Below are positions 50,705 to 62,186 of a stretch of 64,000 bases of DNA, in pieces. The notes beneath the pieces are model-generated. The model worked only from the letters and a program-made list of their open reading frames with translations, did no database searches and was not told the origin of the DNA. Made by a program: the position numbers and the translations under genes. This DNA is from Dipteris shenzhenensis (lineage: Eukaryota; Polypodiophyta; Polypodiopsida; Gleicheniales), in assembly GCA_047967505.1 (NCBI GenBank), contig CM106538.1; one strand, 5' to 3'. Within the stretch, counting starts at the first letter, position 1. Each line of letters opens with the position of its first letter.

Positions 50705-51699
50705 TAGAAAAAAATTCGAGGCATGATGCTAGAGGCAAGGCATGGCGACGCTCGAGGGCCATAGAGGAAAAGGGAACATGAGGGAAGAAGCATTAACATA
50801 GGTGGGGAAAAAGGATTAAGAGGGGTGGGAATGAAGAGAGGGACTATGCCACAAGGGGGAAGGGAGAGGGGAAAGAGGAGCATGTACTTGATGGGATGAG
50901 GAATGTAGAGATGGAGACATCAAGGGAGGAGGGTCATGCTTTATTTGAAAGGAAAGATGGGGGGAAGAAATCAAAGTACTAGCTAGGTGGCTTTACAAGA
51001 ATGAGCATGTTTCATCAAGGAATAGCCCCCTTCTTTTATAGCCAAGAGAGGGGGTCTCTCCCAATAAATGCATCCTCCCACATGCATGGTTGTGTGGAAA
51101 ATTCCCCCATGTGGGCTATGCAGTTATGCACTCTCAATTGTGTGCAACAACCCTTGGCCTCATTTTTCCACATATATCAACCCCCATATCCCCCGTCTAA
51201 GATACTCCCCTGGTCTCTTCCCAATTTTATAATACATTCAATCATCTAGGAAGACAAGTGGAGGGTTGGCACAAGAAATCTTGCCACCTCATCCTACTTT
51301 TTCCATTATTTAACCTGCATTCTTGGACTATCTACACCCCCCCCCACATGGGCCTATCCTACATGGAGGGAATAATACAATATAATATCCATCTCCACCT
51401 ATTTTATATTACTTCTCCCATGGTCCTTGGTCCATGTCTCACTAAATGCAATAGGCATGGGACCACCTAGGTGGAGGGGTGGCACATGGAGGAACCATGC
51501 CAACATTTTATAATATAACTACCATGGATTATGTACAACACACCTTATGGGTCCTCTTACATGGAAGGGTGGCACATGGTCATGCCCTGCCACCTCAACC
51601 TTGGGCCCTATGCACACCATATTTTATTATACTTTTGCCACACATACAAGCACACACATATATTTATGCCTTTTACCTTAGCCAAATTATCCATAATGG
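50705..51699 (-). repeat. LTR of an older Gypsy element related to 10153-19389
   Basis: About 80-85% like the 1014-bp LTR. Recognisable segments include GGCATGGCGACGCTCGAGGG, the CCACATGCATGG block, and the TATA box (about 51032-51044, minus strand). A C-run (51700-51709) adjoining CCATAATGG is its purine tract. The internal region continues after the non-autonomous element as the integrase tail at 54181. In the left arm most of this LTR is deleted. Confidence 0.85.
51032..51044 (-). promoter_or_regulatory. TATA box of the older Gypsy LTR
   Basis: GGCTATAAAAGAA on the minus strand at the same relative LTR position as 10488-10499. It points toward the unknown ORF at 50697-49966, so the LTR could supply a promoter for it. 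Confidence 0.55.
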
Positions 51700-51733
51700 T
51701 TCCCCCCCCAGGCAGGGAATGCATAGCATTTCC

Positions 51734-54175
51734 TATTGGGATATCTCAAGGTGTATACTCCAGGCACACCTTGGGTTCTATGTGTGTGTGCTAGAGGCAC
51801 AGTTAGGTGCCCATAAGCATAGTTAGGTGGGAGTAGATGCCATCTAGATGTTGGCTAGATTCTAGGGGAGTAGATGAGCTCAGTGGCCTTTGGTCAGAGG
51901 TCATCGATGATGTCAGTGATCATGTAGAGATGCCCTACATATGGCTCTCATTGTTCTTCATTCTATGAGCAATTCTTTTCATTGTGTCCGTCTTCTGTTG
52001 CTTCCATGCTATCTTCCAACATGGTATCAGAGCGGTTCTACCCTCCTTGAGCTCAATGTGATTGTTCTTGTGGCTCTCTCCCTCTTCTTTCTCTTGCCAA
52101 GTCTGTAGTCTTTGGTCTTGCAACACTCTTGACATAAGCTTACTTCGAGTCAGCAGACGGGTTTCTTCCATTTGCAATAAGAACAACCTCTAAGTTCTAG
52201 AGCTTGAAGGATGTCATAGAAGATTTGCATATAGTTGAACATCACAGAAGATGCTAGGAGAGGTTCTATACACTAGTTGCTAATGTGAGAGACTCATGCT
52301 CTGTAGTTACCCTTCTAGCTATACTGATTCTGATATGGAAAGGTTGCGATGTTGTTCACAGTATTCTACCCACAGCTAGTGCCTAAAGTCATTGGAGGTT
52401 TAGCCAAGGGCCTGGTTGTGCTGTAGCAATATCCATCCTTTATAATTTTTCTATAATTGATGAAGCTCAGAAGCATGGCTTTTATATGCTGATCTGCTCG
52501 TACCCACTGACAACATTTGTTCTGGGAACACTTGGTGCTGTTGTTCCACCATTGTTTTTTCCATAGAATAAAATGTTTATTACTGTTGATCTACTCTCTA
52601 CTGACGACGTTAAGTGATAGACTTGCTGAGATTATTTGGAGACTCTTAGATTATGCTCATGGTTCTCAGGGACTCTCTGATTGGGAGTGTTCTTTTTCTT
52701 ACTTGACTATTTCAATTGATAAAGATTTGCAAGAGTTTATTGGTGCTCGACCATCGCTATTCATGGTCATTTTATACTCTCAAAGTTGAAGCTCTTGAAG
52801 CTTCTTTGATGCAGAGAGTAGTGAATAATTCAAGTCTCAATTGCAATGGCTCTAAAGGGTTGGACATTGGTGAACTTCATTTTGCTACAAATTGTAGGCC
52901 TGCTACATTGGCTCCACTATTGGAAGCGTATCTCTGAGCTCGTATTTGCAAGAAGAGCACCCTTGCTTTTCTTTCTATGGTCAACTAGGAGGAGACATGT
53001 GTATGTTCATTGACAATATTCTTTGAAGCTATCAGCCTATTTCAAACTCTAAGGATTTGCAAGATAGAGCAGTGCATTTTGACAATTTTGACATTTCCTA
53101 GTTCTTGCATCAAATGATAAGAAACTGCTTTTCCAAACTTGCATCTGTTTGTTGCGACATTTGTCATAAGGTGTTGCAAAATGAAAATTTTTCAGTTCTT
53201 GAGGTTAGATATTTAGATTTCATGAAGTCTTCTCAATCTACTACTATGGAGAAATTTTCTGGTCTGAACCTCCTCATCTGGCAAAACAAGCTGCAACTTC
53301 TTCTCATCAAAGAAGTAGTATGGAATTTAGTAAGGGGAAAAGACAAAATTAGAACTTGGGACTATCTCAACAACAAAGCTATTGGCCTCATCGGTTCTTG
53401 ATCGAGTCATGCATCACTTGGATTTTGGTTCCACTACACATGAATTGTGGAACAAGATAGAGCTTCTATGCTCCTAAAATGCGGATTTCTATTTCTAGGG
53501 TGCCCTGCTCATATCATGTTTCCAAAAAGGACTATGAACCTTTTGCAACCATTATGAGTATGCAAAGGTATCTATGATATTTTGTACTCCCGTTGTTTTG
53601 TGTGTGTCTTTATCATTGTAATCACCTCTGGCCACCTTATGATGTAGGCCATGTGACTATGTGTTCCCTCATGGTACCTCCTGCAGACATTGTGTGCATG
53701 TACATGCAGGGGAGATAATGATTGGGGGGTCTTATGTATCCCTTTGTTTGCCTCACACCCGTGGGAACCCTTGTTAGCATGAGATCCTAGCCATAGATTT
53801 ATCCTTCACCACCATGACATGGCTCGAGACACTATGTGACTAGATGTATCCTTGACATAGCCTGAGGCATTCCCTTGAGGGGGGCTTTGTTGGGATATCT
53901 CAAGGTATATGCCCCAGGCACACCTTGGTTTCTATGTATGTGTACTAGAGGCACAGTTAGGTGCCCATAAGCACAGTTTGGTGGGAGTAGATGCCATCTA
54001 GATGTTGGCTAGATTCTAGGGGAGTAGATGAGCTCGGTGGCCTTTGGTCAGAGGTCATCGATGATGTCAATGATCATGTAGAGATGCCCTACATATGGCT
54101 CTCATTGTTCTTCACTCTATGAGCAGTTCTTTTCATTGTGTCCATCTTCTGTTGCTTCCATGCTATCTTCCAACA
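51734..54175 (+). mobile_element. Non-autonomous LTR retroelement with a gag remnant, complete copy with TSD
   Basis: 5' LTR 51734-52021, primer site TGGTATCAGAGC 52022-52033, a gag N-terminus at 53222-53401, purine tract GAGGGGGGCTTT (53876-53887) and 3' LTR 53888-54175. Both LTRs are 288 bp, with about a dozen differences by eye. The 5-bp repeat TTTCC flanks the element (51729-51733, 54176-54180). The uninterrupted Gypsy sequence at 11521-11560 shows the pre-insertion state (GCATTTCCATGCC). No pol; mobilised in trans. Total 2442 bp. Confidence 0.96.
53222..53401 (+). pseudogene. Truncated Copia-type gag in the non-autonomous element
   Basis: MKSSQSTTMEKFSGLNLLIW, QNKLQLLLIKEVVWNLVRGK, DKIRTWDYLNNKAIGLIGS, stop. 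N-terminal gag signature only. The longer relative at 62690-62187 keeps the UBN2 part. The frame upstream to 53105 has no conserved sense. Confidence 0.75.
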
Positions 54176-54180
54176 TTTCC

Positions 54181-54693
54181 ATGCCTAGGACCATCATGCA
54201 TAAAGAAAGGCTTGAGGTAATGGTTGTTGATCACCTTCTTGCCATATCGCTCATGCACCTCCTGTACTTGTATAGACCCATTGCTACGTTCCTAAATGAC
54301 TGTGTATGGACCGGTCCATAGTGGAAGGAAATTTTTATCCATCTGGTGGTCCAATCTATTATCAAAGCATAGCACAACATCCCTCTCAGCAAAGTGTCTT
54401 TCCCATCCCTTGTGAATCTTAGCATCCATGCGGGCCTTTTCCCGGTTCTTTTAAATCTCTGTTTGATGCAGTGCAAGGCGTCGGGTTTTATCTAGCTTCT
54501 CAAGTTGTACCAACCTGGCATCTACATGTTCATCTTCTATCATCTTCTTTTCTCGTGCCAATCTCAAGGCCAAAATCTCTATCTCTAGTGGTAAAACTAC
54601 CTCATTACCGTACACCAACTCAAAAGGAGTGTGACCTATAGACATTTTATGGGTAATGTTATAAGCCCACACGGCTTTGGTGACCTTCGGATC
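54181..54693 (-). pseudogene. Gypsy integrase C-terminal fragment (right arm)
   Basis: Mirror of 8778-9295: MWAYNITHKMSIGHTPFELV through HQTEI-stop, then the FAERDVVLCFDNRL, WTGPYTVI and VINNHYLKPFF segments. The shared TAA after HQTEI and a second stop after PYTVI (right only) mark it as dead. Abuts Copia LTR1 at 54694. Confidence 0.9.
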
Positions 54694-54877
54694 TGTGGGG
54701 GTTAAAGGTCACTGTGCCTTTACCCCGGTTATGTATAATACTCAAACACATATAAATGAATGAAAAAGAAGATTAGGGTATTCTGCACCCACCAAAACTT
54801 GTGTGGCTCTCTGCCTCTCTCTCTCTCCCTCTTCCGTTCTTGCTTCCGTTGAGAGCACTCTCAACTAGTATCAGAGC
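54694..54877 (+). repeat. 170-bp Copia LTR1 and primer site (right arm)
   Basis: LTR 54694-54863 (TGTGGGGGTTAAAGG ... GAGCACTCTCA), then TAGTATCAGAGC at 54866-54877. About 255 bp of leader follow before LTR2 begins. Mirror of 8594-8777. Confidence 0.82.
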
Positions 54878-55132
54878 CTTGGTGATCTAGCTGAGCATGC
54901 ATGAATGCTTAGAAGCTCAGCAGCTCTGTGGAAGGAACGAGAAGGTCTATGGGAAGCTTTGTGGGTGACTTTACTTGCATCCGAGTCTGTAGAGACCTTG
55001 GAGGAACCTTTGGAAAAGTCACTTTGGCTTTGTGAAGTGATTTTGAGAGCCTGTTAAGTGTTTTCAAAGAAAAAGTCATTTTTTGAGCTTTTCCCTATTT
55101 TGTTCGATGACAGAGACTCCGTATTGACTTGT

Positions 55133-55296
55133 TGTTGGGGTAAAGGGCAGTGTGTCCAACCACTGTATAGTGCCCATGTATACTCATTTATATATATATG
55201 AAAGAGGAATAAGCTAGAGTAGCTTTTGCTCCACCACTTTTGGTGTCTCCTTATCCCTTTGTGTGTGCTCTCCTCTCCCACAACTGGTATCAGAGC
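55133..55296 (+). repeat. 150-bp Copia LTR2 and primer site (right arm)
   Basis: LTR 55133-55282 (TGTTGGGGTAAAGGG ... CTCTCCCACA), then TGGTATCAGAGC at 55285-55296. This LTR belongs to the Copia element whose leader, gag and pol follow. Mirror of 8175-8338. Confidence 0.85.
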
Positions 55297-55819
55297 AGGT
55301 CGTGGTGTTCGATCTATGGGGATCTTCGCGAGGGCTTGTGGTATGTGCGAATCGAGCATTGAAGGAGCTTTGGATCTCGATGTCTCTCGTGGAGAAGACG
55401 GGGCAGCCATAGCTATGCTTATCTGCTGATCTGAGCTTCGGAAGCTCGAGGAGAAGAGCCTGAGGAGAGAGTTCTATGCAGCCCATTTACAACGTGGCTC
55501 ACGTAGTTTCTGTTGGAGCTCGATGCCTGGCTAGCATGCCTGGCTAGCATGTAGGAGTTGATGAAGGCTTTGATGACAAGTCGCCTTTATTGCCAGGAGC
55601 GCTGTTGTAGATGCCGATCCTGAAGTCTCTAGCTGCTACTACAGATTGCCCATGAGCCTTGTTTCATTTGAGGCTCATTGGCGCGAGCTGTGCTTGTTGG
55701 TGGAGCTATGCTGAACCAGAGCATAGTTCGTTGTAGCCTTTGTTGCAGCCCCTTCGTGCTTGCTATGTCGAATCTGAGGAATGTTGTTTTGAAACCAAGT
55801 ACTCTGTGTGTTGAAATCA

Positions 55820-56190
55820 ACTCGTCCCATGAAGTTGAATCGCTATCCGAAGATATCTAGTACCTCCAGAAGCATAGTTCATGCCTTGAACGAGTTTGCT
55901 TGCCACGTTTAGAGAAAAATGGTCATCAAAACTCTCTGTTATGTAAGGCATACCGTCCTTCTGCAGACTATTTTTGCTCAATTTGCACGGTTGATCCTCC
56001 TTGTAGTGCCCCATCAATTCAATTTAAGTGCTGGCATATCGTTTATTTTGAATGTGTAAAGAAGCAAGTGAAGGAAGGTTTTCCTGGTCCAGAAATCAGC
56101 TTTGGAGACCTAACTGCTCACAGTGCACAAAGCGCATGAAGCATGATATGTGGGAATCATTGGATTTGCTGAACTTGGTAAAGGCAAAAG
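55820..56190 (+). pseudogene. Captured RING-finger fragment (right arm)
   Basis: A frame at 55900-56139 reads YFCSICTVDPPCSAPSIQFK, CWHIVYFECVKKQVKEGFPG and PEISFGDL, then loses the final CxxC by frameshift; the residues NCSQCTKRMKHD-type end are in another frame. It retains the family-like PGPEISFGDL that the left copy has lost. Located in the 2.4-kb leader between primer site (55296) and gag (57748). Confidence 0.68.
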
Positions 56191-56199
56191 CAATGAGTT

Positions 56200-57747
56200 A
56201 ATGAGTTGCAAGATCTTGCGAGTGGATGAGTTAATGTGAAAGTGTTATCTTGCACAAGTGCTTCTCACCTCATCCCTTTCTATTCTGTAATTTCCATTTT
56301 ACAAGCTCCCACTGGTGTGTGGTTGAGACGTGTTTTTTAGCACTTTTGGTACAGGGAAAGTGAGGTCTTCTTGCAGGAATATCTCCCATACACAATGAAT
56401 GCATTTGGGGCAAGAGGTTAATGCCATTTTTGACACTGTTTTTTGATACTTGAAAAGTGGCAAATGCATACATGTTGATGCACTTTGGCAAGTTGATGCA
56501 TTTTGGCAAAATGATGTAGTAAATGTCACTTGGTATATGCCATTGGTAATGCATTTTGGATGCATAAGTGAGCGGCAAATGCATACAATTTGATGTTCAC
56601 TTGAATGCCAATATAATGAGGCCATATACATGCAGTAAATGCATTTTGGGGACTCTTGAAAGGCATTTTTTATTCTCTGGTATGCAATTTCCAGAAAGCG
56701 GTTTATGCATTGGATGCCACATTATATGCAAGTATTTTGCTCAGAATTTGGATGTTCAATATCTGGTTATGCTTTGAAGCCCACGAGAAAATGATTGATA
56801 TTCTTGACTGACAGGTCATTGAAAAGTTGCTGCTGTTTTTTTTTAAATGACAGAACAATCATTTTCAGGACTGAATATCTCTTTCTTGGTGCAGAATTGC
56901 ACTTTGTGCCAAACTGAAAAGTTGTAGTTCACTAAACATACTACAACTTTGCTTTTGGAAGCAAGTTGATCCGGTATAAGCTACAGGAGTTACAGCCTCT
57001 GCAAAACCACAAAAAGTTGCAGTCTACTGTCAATTTGTGACCAATGTGCAGGAAGCTGTTAATATATGAGAATTCACAAGGATTTGGCTCTTGAGATCAA
57101 CTGATAAGTTGTAGATCTTTCTACCAGCTACAACTTTGCTGTTTATAGCTTTGGCATCCAGTCTTTCAATGAAAAGATATCGCTGTTCAAAAACAAGGAT
57201 AGCATGTTATTTTGCCCAAAGTGGCTATGAGGTATTGTTGTAGGAATTTCTCTTGCACAACAGTGAATTGGGAACTTACAGTAAATTATAGAAAGTGATT
57301 GGGATCTCACTTCAGTCCAAGGGCATTATTGGCATTTTGGCAAGTCACTTTGGCACATTTGGCAAGTGGTGAATGCTTGATTTTGTTGCCAAAGGATTGC
57401 GCGCTTGAGGTGATGCATTGGTGATGCAGTAAATGCCATTTTGATGGATTATGGATTTGCACTGGTGGATGCCGCACTGATGTTTATGGACAGTTGAGCT
57501 GAGCCATTGGTTGAGCAGGGATTGCTCATTTGGTTCAGTGCATTTCTTACTTGGATTGCCAGGTATTGGCAGGTTACTGGGCTGCATATATTCTTGTTTA
57601 TGCCTCTTTATGGCTGAGTGCTTTTGAGCATTGGATCAGCCAGTTTATTTGGAGACCTGATTGGTCTGGACAACACTATATATTTGGTCATTTGGATTGC
57701 CTATTGCACTATACTGCTCTTTGGTTGTGAGCTATTGTGCCATAGAT
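56200..57747 (+). other. Copia leader, right arm
   Basis: Mirror of 5741-7280. Rich in TGCATTTTGG and related ATGCAT-containing motifs at 56400-56700. No gene. Confidence 0.55.
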
Positions 57748-58430
57748 ATGGCATCTACAGCTGGTAGTGCCCTCTTTGATATTGAGAGGTTGGATGGTTC
57801 AAACTTTCAGTATTGGAAAGAGAAGATTTATGATGTGTTAGTGTAGAAGAGGTAGCATAAGCCCATTCAATGCAAAGGTGTCAAGCCTAATAGCATTAAA
57901 CAGAGTGATTGGGATGACATGGATGAGAAGCATGCTCTATCATTCAGTCATCACTCTTGAAGTCAGTCTACTTGCAGGTACAGGATGGTGTACAGGGTGT
58001 AGACTACCATGCATATGAGTTCTATACTCGTATATGCCGGATGTATGACCATATTATTGGGCTGAAGCAGTTGCTACAGTAGTTTACATAATGAACAGGA
58101 CTCCCACTACAGCAATACATGGCATGACGCCAGAGGAGATGTATACTGGTAGGAAACCAGACATTTCTCATTTGAAAATTTTTTGGTTGCATTGCCTATG
58201 TTCATGTGCCAAATGAGTTGAGGTCCAAATTGGATCCAAAAGCTGAGAAGTGCGTCTTTATTGGTTATTCTCTACAGCAGAGATGCTATAACCCTTCTAC
58301 TTGTAAGTTTACAGTGAGCAGAGATGTTGTTTTTGATGAGATGAGCAACTGGTATAAACCAGTAAATGTGATGATTGATGTAGATGCACAAAATGGTAAT
58401 GCTGCACAGAATTCAATACAACAAATGTGA
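57748..58430 (+). pseudogene. Copia gag N-terminus joined to a displaced integrase-tail fragment
   Basis: MASTAGSALFDIERLDGSNF starts gag; stops follow after YDVLV. At 58062 the sequence jumps to an integrase-tail segment (MNRTPTTAIHGMTPEEMYTG, then LRSKLDPKAEKCVFIGYS). The same tail occurs again in its normal place at 59240-59600, so 58062-58430 is a displaced duplicate. Shared with the left arm. Confidence 0.85.
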
Positions 58431-58436
58431 GCATCA

Positions 58437-59600
58437 ATGACTACCACATATCCTAAACATCACCAAGAACCTAGTTTTATTGGTCAAATGGTTGAGCAGG
58501 GCTTGCAGGTCAGATTTAATCCTCATGGATGCTTTGTTGAGGATATGAAAAATAACGGTCACTTGATAGCAAAAGGAAAGAAGAAGGGTAGGATGTTTAT
58601 GTTGGATGCGGACATGCCTGAATTGAGTGCAGCAATGTTTACACATGGGACCAGTGTAGTTGGAGATATTGATATCTGGCATAAACGCAGTGGTCATGTT
58701 AATATACAGCGACTTAAATCAATGCAAGCCCAAAATATTATTGCAAGATTGCCTAAATTCAAGGTTGCAGAAATGCATAAGGTTTGTGAAGCCTATAAAT
58801 TTGGAAAATAGGCAAGGAAACCATTTCCTAGGCATGTTCAAGAGTGTAAAAAGCCATTGGAATTAATCCACTCTGATGTGTGGACTACTAAAGCTGCATC
58901 TATTAGAGGCTGTCACTATTTTGTCACTTTTATTGATGACTACAGCAGAAAAGTTTGGGTGTATTTTATAAAAAGAAAAGTGAAGTGTTTGGGCACTTCA
59001 AAGCTTTTAAAGCTATGGTTGAAAAAGAAATAGGCCTGCAAATAAAATGCCTAAGGTCAGATGGAGGGGGAGAGTACCTCTCAAGTGAGTTTGCAAGGTT
59101 CTTGCAGGAGCATGGCATAAAGCAACAATATTCATGCAGTCATACCCCACAGCAAAATGGACTTGCAGAAAGGAAAAACAAGCATATTGGAGAGGTATCT
59201 TGGGCCATGCTAAATGAAAAAAGATCTACCAGATTATTATTAGGCTGAAGCAGTTGCTACAGCAGTTTACATAACGAACAAGACTCCCAATACAGCAATA
59301 CATGGCATGATGCCAGAGGAGATGTATACTGGTAGGAAACCAGATATTTCTCATTTGAAAATTTTTGGTTGCATTGCCTATGTTCATGTGCCAGACGAGT
59401 TGAGGTCCAAGTTGGATTCAAAAGCTGAGAAGTGCATCTTTATTGGTTATTCTCTGCAGCAAAAGTGTATAGATGCTATAACCCTTCTACTCATAAGTTT
59501 ACAGTGAGCAGAGATGTTTTTTTTAATGAGATGAGCAGGTGGTATAAACCAATAAATGTGATGATTGATGTAGATGCACAAAATGGTAATGCTGCATAGA
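58437..59600 (+). pseudogene. Copia pre-integrase and integrase
   Basis: GCFVEDMKNNGHLIAKGKKK, WHKRSGHVNIQRLKSM and HKVCEAYKFGK-stop, then LIHSDVWTTKAASIRGCHYF, FVTFIDDYSRKVWVY, CLRSDGGGEYLSSEFARFLQ, TPQQNGLAERKNKHIGEV and, after stops, MMPEEMYTGRKPDISHLKIF. All three integrase acidic residues are present (HSDVWT, RSDGGG, LAERKN), but at least three stops or frameshifts (for example after 58811 and 59248) break the protein. The inverted-repeat boundary is at 58929, inside this domain. Confidence 0.9.
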
Positions 59601-60735
59601 ATTCACAGCGGCAATCACAAAATATCAGTGGACCTACAGTTTCCTCTAGCAGTGGTTCACATACTTCGCCATGGACAGCCAGATTGAGATCAGGAGAATC
59701 TCCTCAAAGCAATGTAGATAGTGATACACAGGTATCACAAAAAGGAAAAGAGAAGGTAGATCAGCCCATGTTTGATTTGAATGCAGATCACTCTTATGTG
59801 GATGGTGAATCCAATGGCTCAGAATAGAGCATTGATGATGAGTTGGGTATTCCTTCTATTGTTACACCTGGAGTAAGGAAGACCAGGGATGTTTTGAGAG
59901 CACCTAGAAGTGAGCCTATTTTGCGCAAGTCCACTAGAGTTAGGTATCCTCTGGATAGGCTGAAATATGATGGATTTATAGCCATTCACTATGCCTATAT
60001 GGTCAAAGTGATACAGGAACCACAACCCACTTCTTTTGAGCAAGCCATGGGAAATGAAAAATGGGAGAAAGCCATGGATGAAAAAATGGATGCTTTGGAA
60101 GCAAATGCTACATGGGAATTGGTGCCTTTGCCTAAAGACAAGAATGCAATTGGCTGTAAGTGGGTTTATAAGATCAAGCACAATGCAAATGGTTCTGTGA
60201 ACAGATACAAGGCAAGATTAGTTGTCAAGGGGTATACACAGACATATGGCATTGATTATGAAGAAACATTCAATTTGGTCGCAAGGATGGCAACTGTAAG
60301 AGTAGTTATTGCTATGGCTGCATCAAAGGGATGGTCTTTACATCAGATGGATGTAAAGAATGCCTTCTTGCATGGTGATTTGCAAGAAGAGGTCTTTATG
60401 GAGCAGCCACTAGGTTATGTTCATGCTATTCATCCTGAGTTTGTTTGTAGGTTGAAGAAAGCCTTGTATGGCTTGAAGCAAGCACCTAGAGCATGGTCTA
60501 ACAAGATAGGACATTATCTTGTCACTATTGGCTTTCAGATTTCCAAGGCAGATTTCTCACTCTATGTGAGAAAAATAGAGAAAGGTATTATGCTGCTTGT
60601 CATTTATGTTGATGATTTGATCATCACAGGTGATAGTGATGAAGATATCCTTCATGTGAAAATGCTACTGAAGCAAAAGTTTGAGATGAAGGATTTGGGA
60701 GAGCTGAATTATTTCTTGGGCATTGAGGTGATTAA
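59601..60735 (+). pseudogene. Copia linker and reverse transcriptase, fused to another gag
   Basis: The continuous RT frame starts at 59843 because a TAG at 59827 interrupts the linker (SE-stop-SIDDE; the relative at 30798-31259 has SEQSLDDE). It shows NATWELVPLPKDKNAIGCKW, ARLVVKGYTQTYGIDYEETF, HQMDVKNAFLHGDLQEEVFM, LKKALYGLKQAPRAWSNK and YVDDLIITG (about residue 255). RT motifs including YVDD are intact. At 60735, after YFLGIEVIKCKPGK, it joins a different Copia gag, so RNase H is lost. Confidence 0.93.
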
Positions 60736-61527
60736 ATGCAAGCCAGGAAAATGCAGCTCAAACAAGAGTTGCACAATGTGCAGAGAGAAAATTTGAGCAT
60801 AAATGACTACCACATGAAGGTGAAGAAAATTGCAGATGCACTTGCTTCCATTGGGTCGCCAGTGGAAGATGATGATCTAGTTTCAGTAACCTTGAATGGT
60901 CTAGGAAAGGATTATGCACAGTTCCGGACATCCATTGCCGTCCGTGAAAAATTTTTTGATTTTGAAGAGTTGTTTGCTCTTCTAATTTCTGAAGAGCAGA
61001 GAAATGGGGGTGCATCTTCCTCAGGAGGAACTTCAAAAGAAATTGTCTTCTACTCAAATGCTGGAAGAGGTAGAGGCAGAGGTAGAGGAGGCCGATCTAT
61101 AGGCCATGGTAGAAATCAGAATATGCAGCAAACTCAAGAAAACCAGTCCTATGGAGGAGGACGTGGTAACTCTAGAGGCAGGGGGAGCCAAAGAGGCCGT
61201 GGTGGATGGCAGAGAGGCCAAAATGCAAACAGCAATGTTGAATGCTACTACTATCGTAAAATGGGTCATATGGCTAAGGACTGCTACAAAAAGCAGAATG
61301 ACATTATGAATGGAAAATTGCAGCAAGGCAATTATGCATCTTCCAGTAGACAAGGTGATGATAGAAATGAGCATCTATTTATGGTGCAGCATATGACCAA
61401 TTCTGTGACAAGTGCAGAAGAACGAAATGATGCCTTGCAAAAAGACATTGTCTGCACCACAAGCTGCATACATGTATTTAAAATATGTTTTCCCACCTCA
61501 TCCTATGTGCCATCTACCACCACCTAA
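60736..61527 (+). pseudogene. Copia gag (UBN2) with defective zinc knuckle
   Basis: LKQELHNVQRENLSINDYHM, KVKKIADALASIGSPVEDDD, LVSVTLNGLGKDYAQFRTSI and a glycine/arginine-rich stretch (GRGRGRGRGGRSIG) are typical UBN2 gag. The knuckle reads CYYYRKMGHMAKDC, with Tyr for the second Cys. The N-terminus is missing because it was fused to the RT above; the C-terminal about 25 residues run into unrelated LTR DNA. The first ATG (60736) belongs to the junction. Confidence 0.9.
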
Positions 61528-61890
61528 TAGTGCTTATGGGCACCTAACTGTGCCTCTAGCACACACACATAGAACCCAAGGTGTGCCTGGGGCATACACC
61601 TTGAGATATCCCATCAAACCCCCCCTCAAGGGAATGCCTTAGGCTATGTCAAGGATACATCTAGTCACATAGTGTCTCAAGCCATCTCATGGTGGTCAAG
61701 GATAAAATCTATGGCTAGGATATCATGCTAGCAAGGGTTCCCAAGAGTGTGAAGTCAAACAAAGGGATAAATAAGACCCCCCAATTGTTATCTCCCCTGC
61801 ATGTACATGCACACAATGTTTTCACGAGGTACCATGGAGTTAAACACATACACATGGCCTACATCATATGGTGACTAGAGGTGTTTACAA
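61528..61890 (-). mobile_element. Third copy of the non-autonomous element: partial LTR and 3' internal end
   Basis: 61528-61612 is part of the 288-bp LTR (reverse complement: TGGGATATCTCAAGGTGTAT ... TAAGCAC), followed by the purine tract CCCCCCCTC and 3' internal sequence matching 53566-53887 at about 90%. The outer part of the LTR is cut where the Copia gag above ends. Confidence 0.85.
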
Positions 61891-62186
61891 AGAACACAAT
61901 AGTTTATTCCATTCATTTTGGAGGACTATCCAGGCAAAGTACCTTGACTCCACATAAAAGAGAGATATGGAGCATATGTGGAGATGGTTCAAAAAGCATA
62001 ATCATCATAGAAGGCCTCATCTTGTGGAGGCACATCAAATGAAAGCAAATTGGCAGTTTCTAATTTTGTAGTTGCTTCCTTTTTGGCCTTACAAAACTTT
62101 TCATGGTGATTGTTTTTGCCACAATATTTGTAAGGATTGATCTTGAAGCAGTCTTTTGAGAGGTGATTAGTCTTCCCATAATGTTT
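61891..62186 (-). pseudogene. Degraded zinc-knuckle region of the third non-autonomous copy
   Basis: The minus strand reads KHYGKTNHLSKDCFKIN and YKYCGKNNHHEKFCKAKKEA, decayed CCHC-type knuckles following the gag below. No complete frame. Confidence 0.6.
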
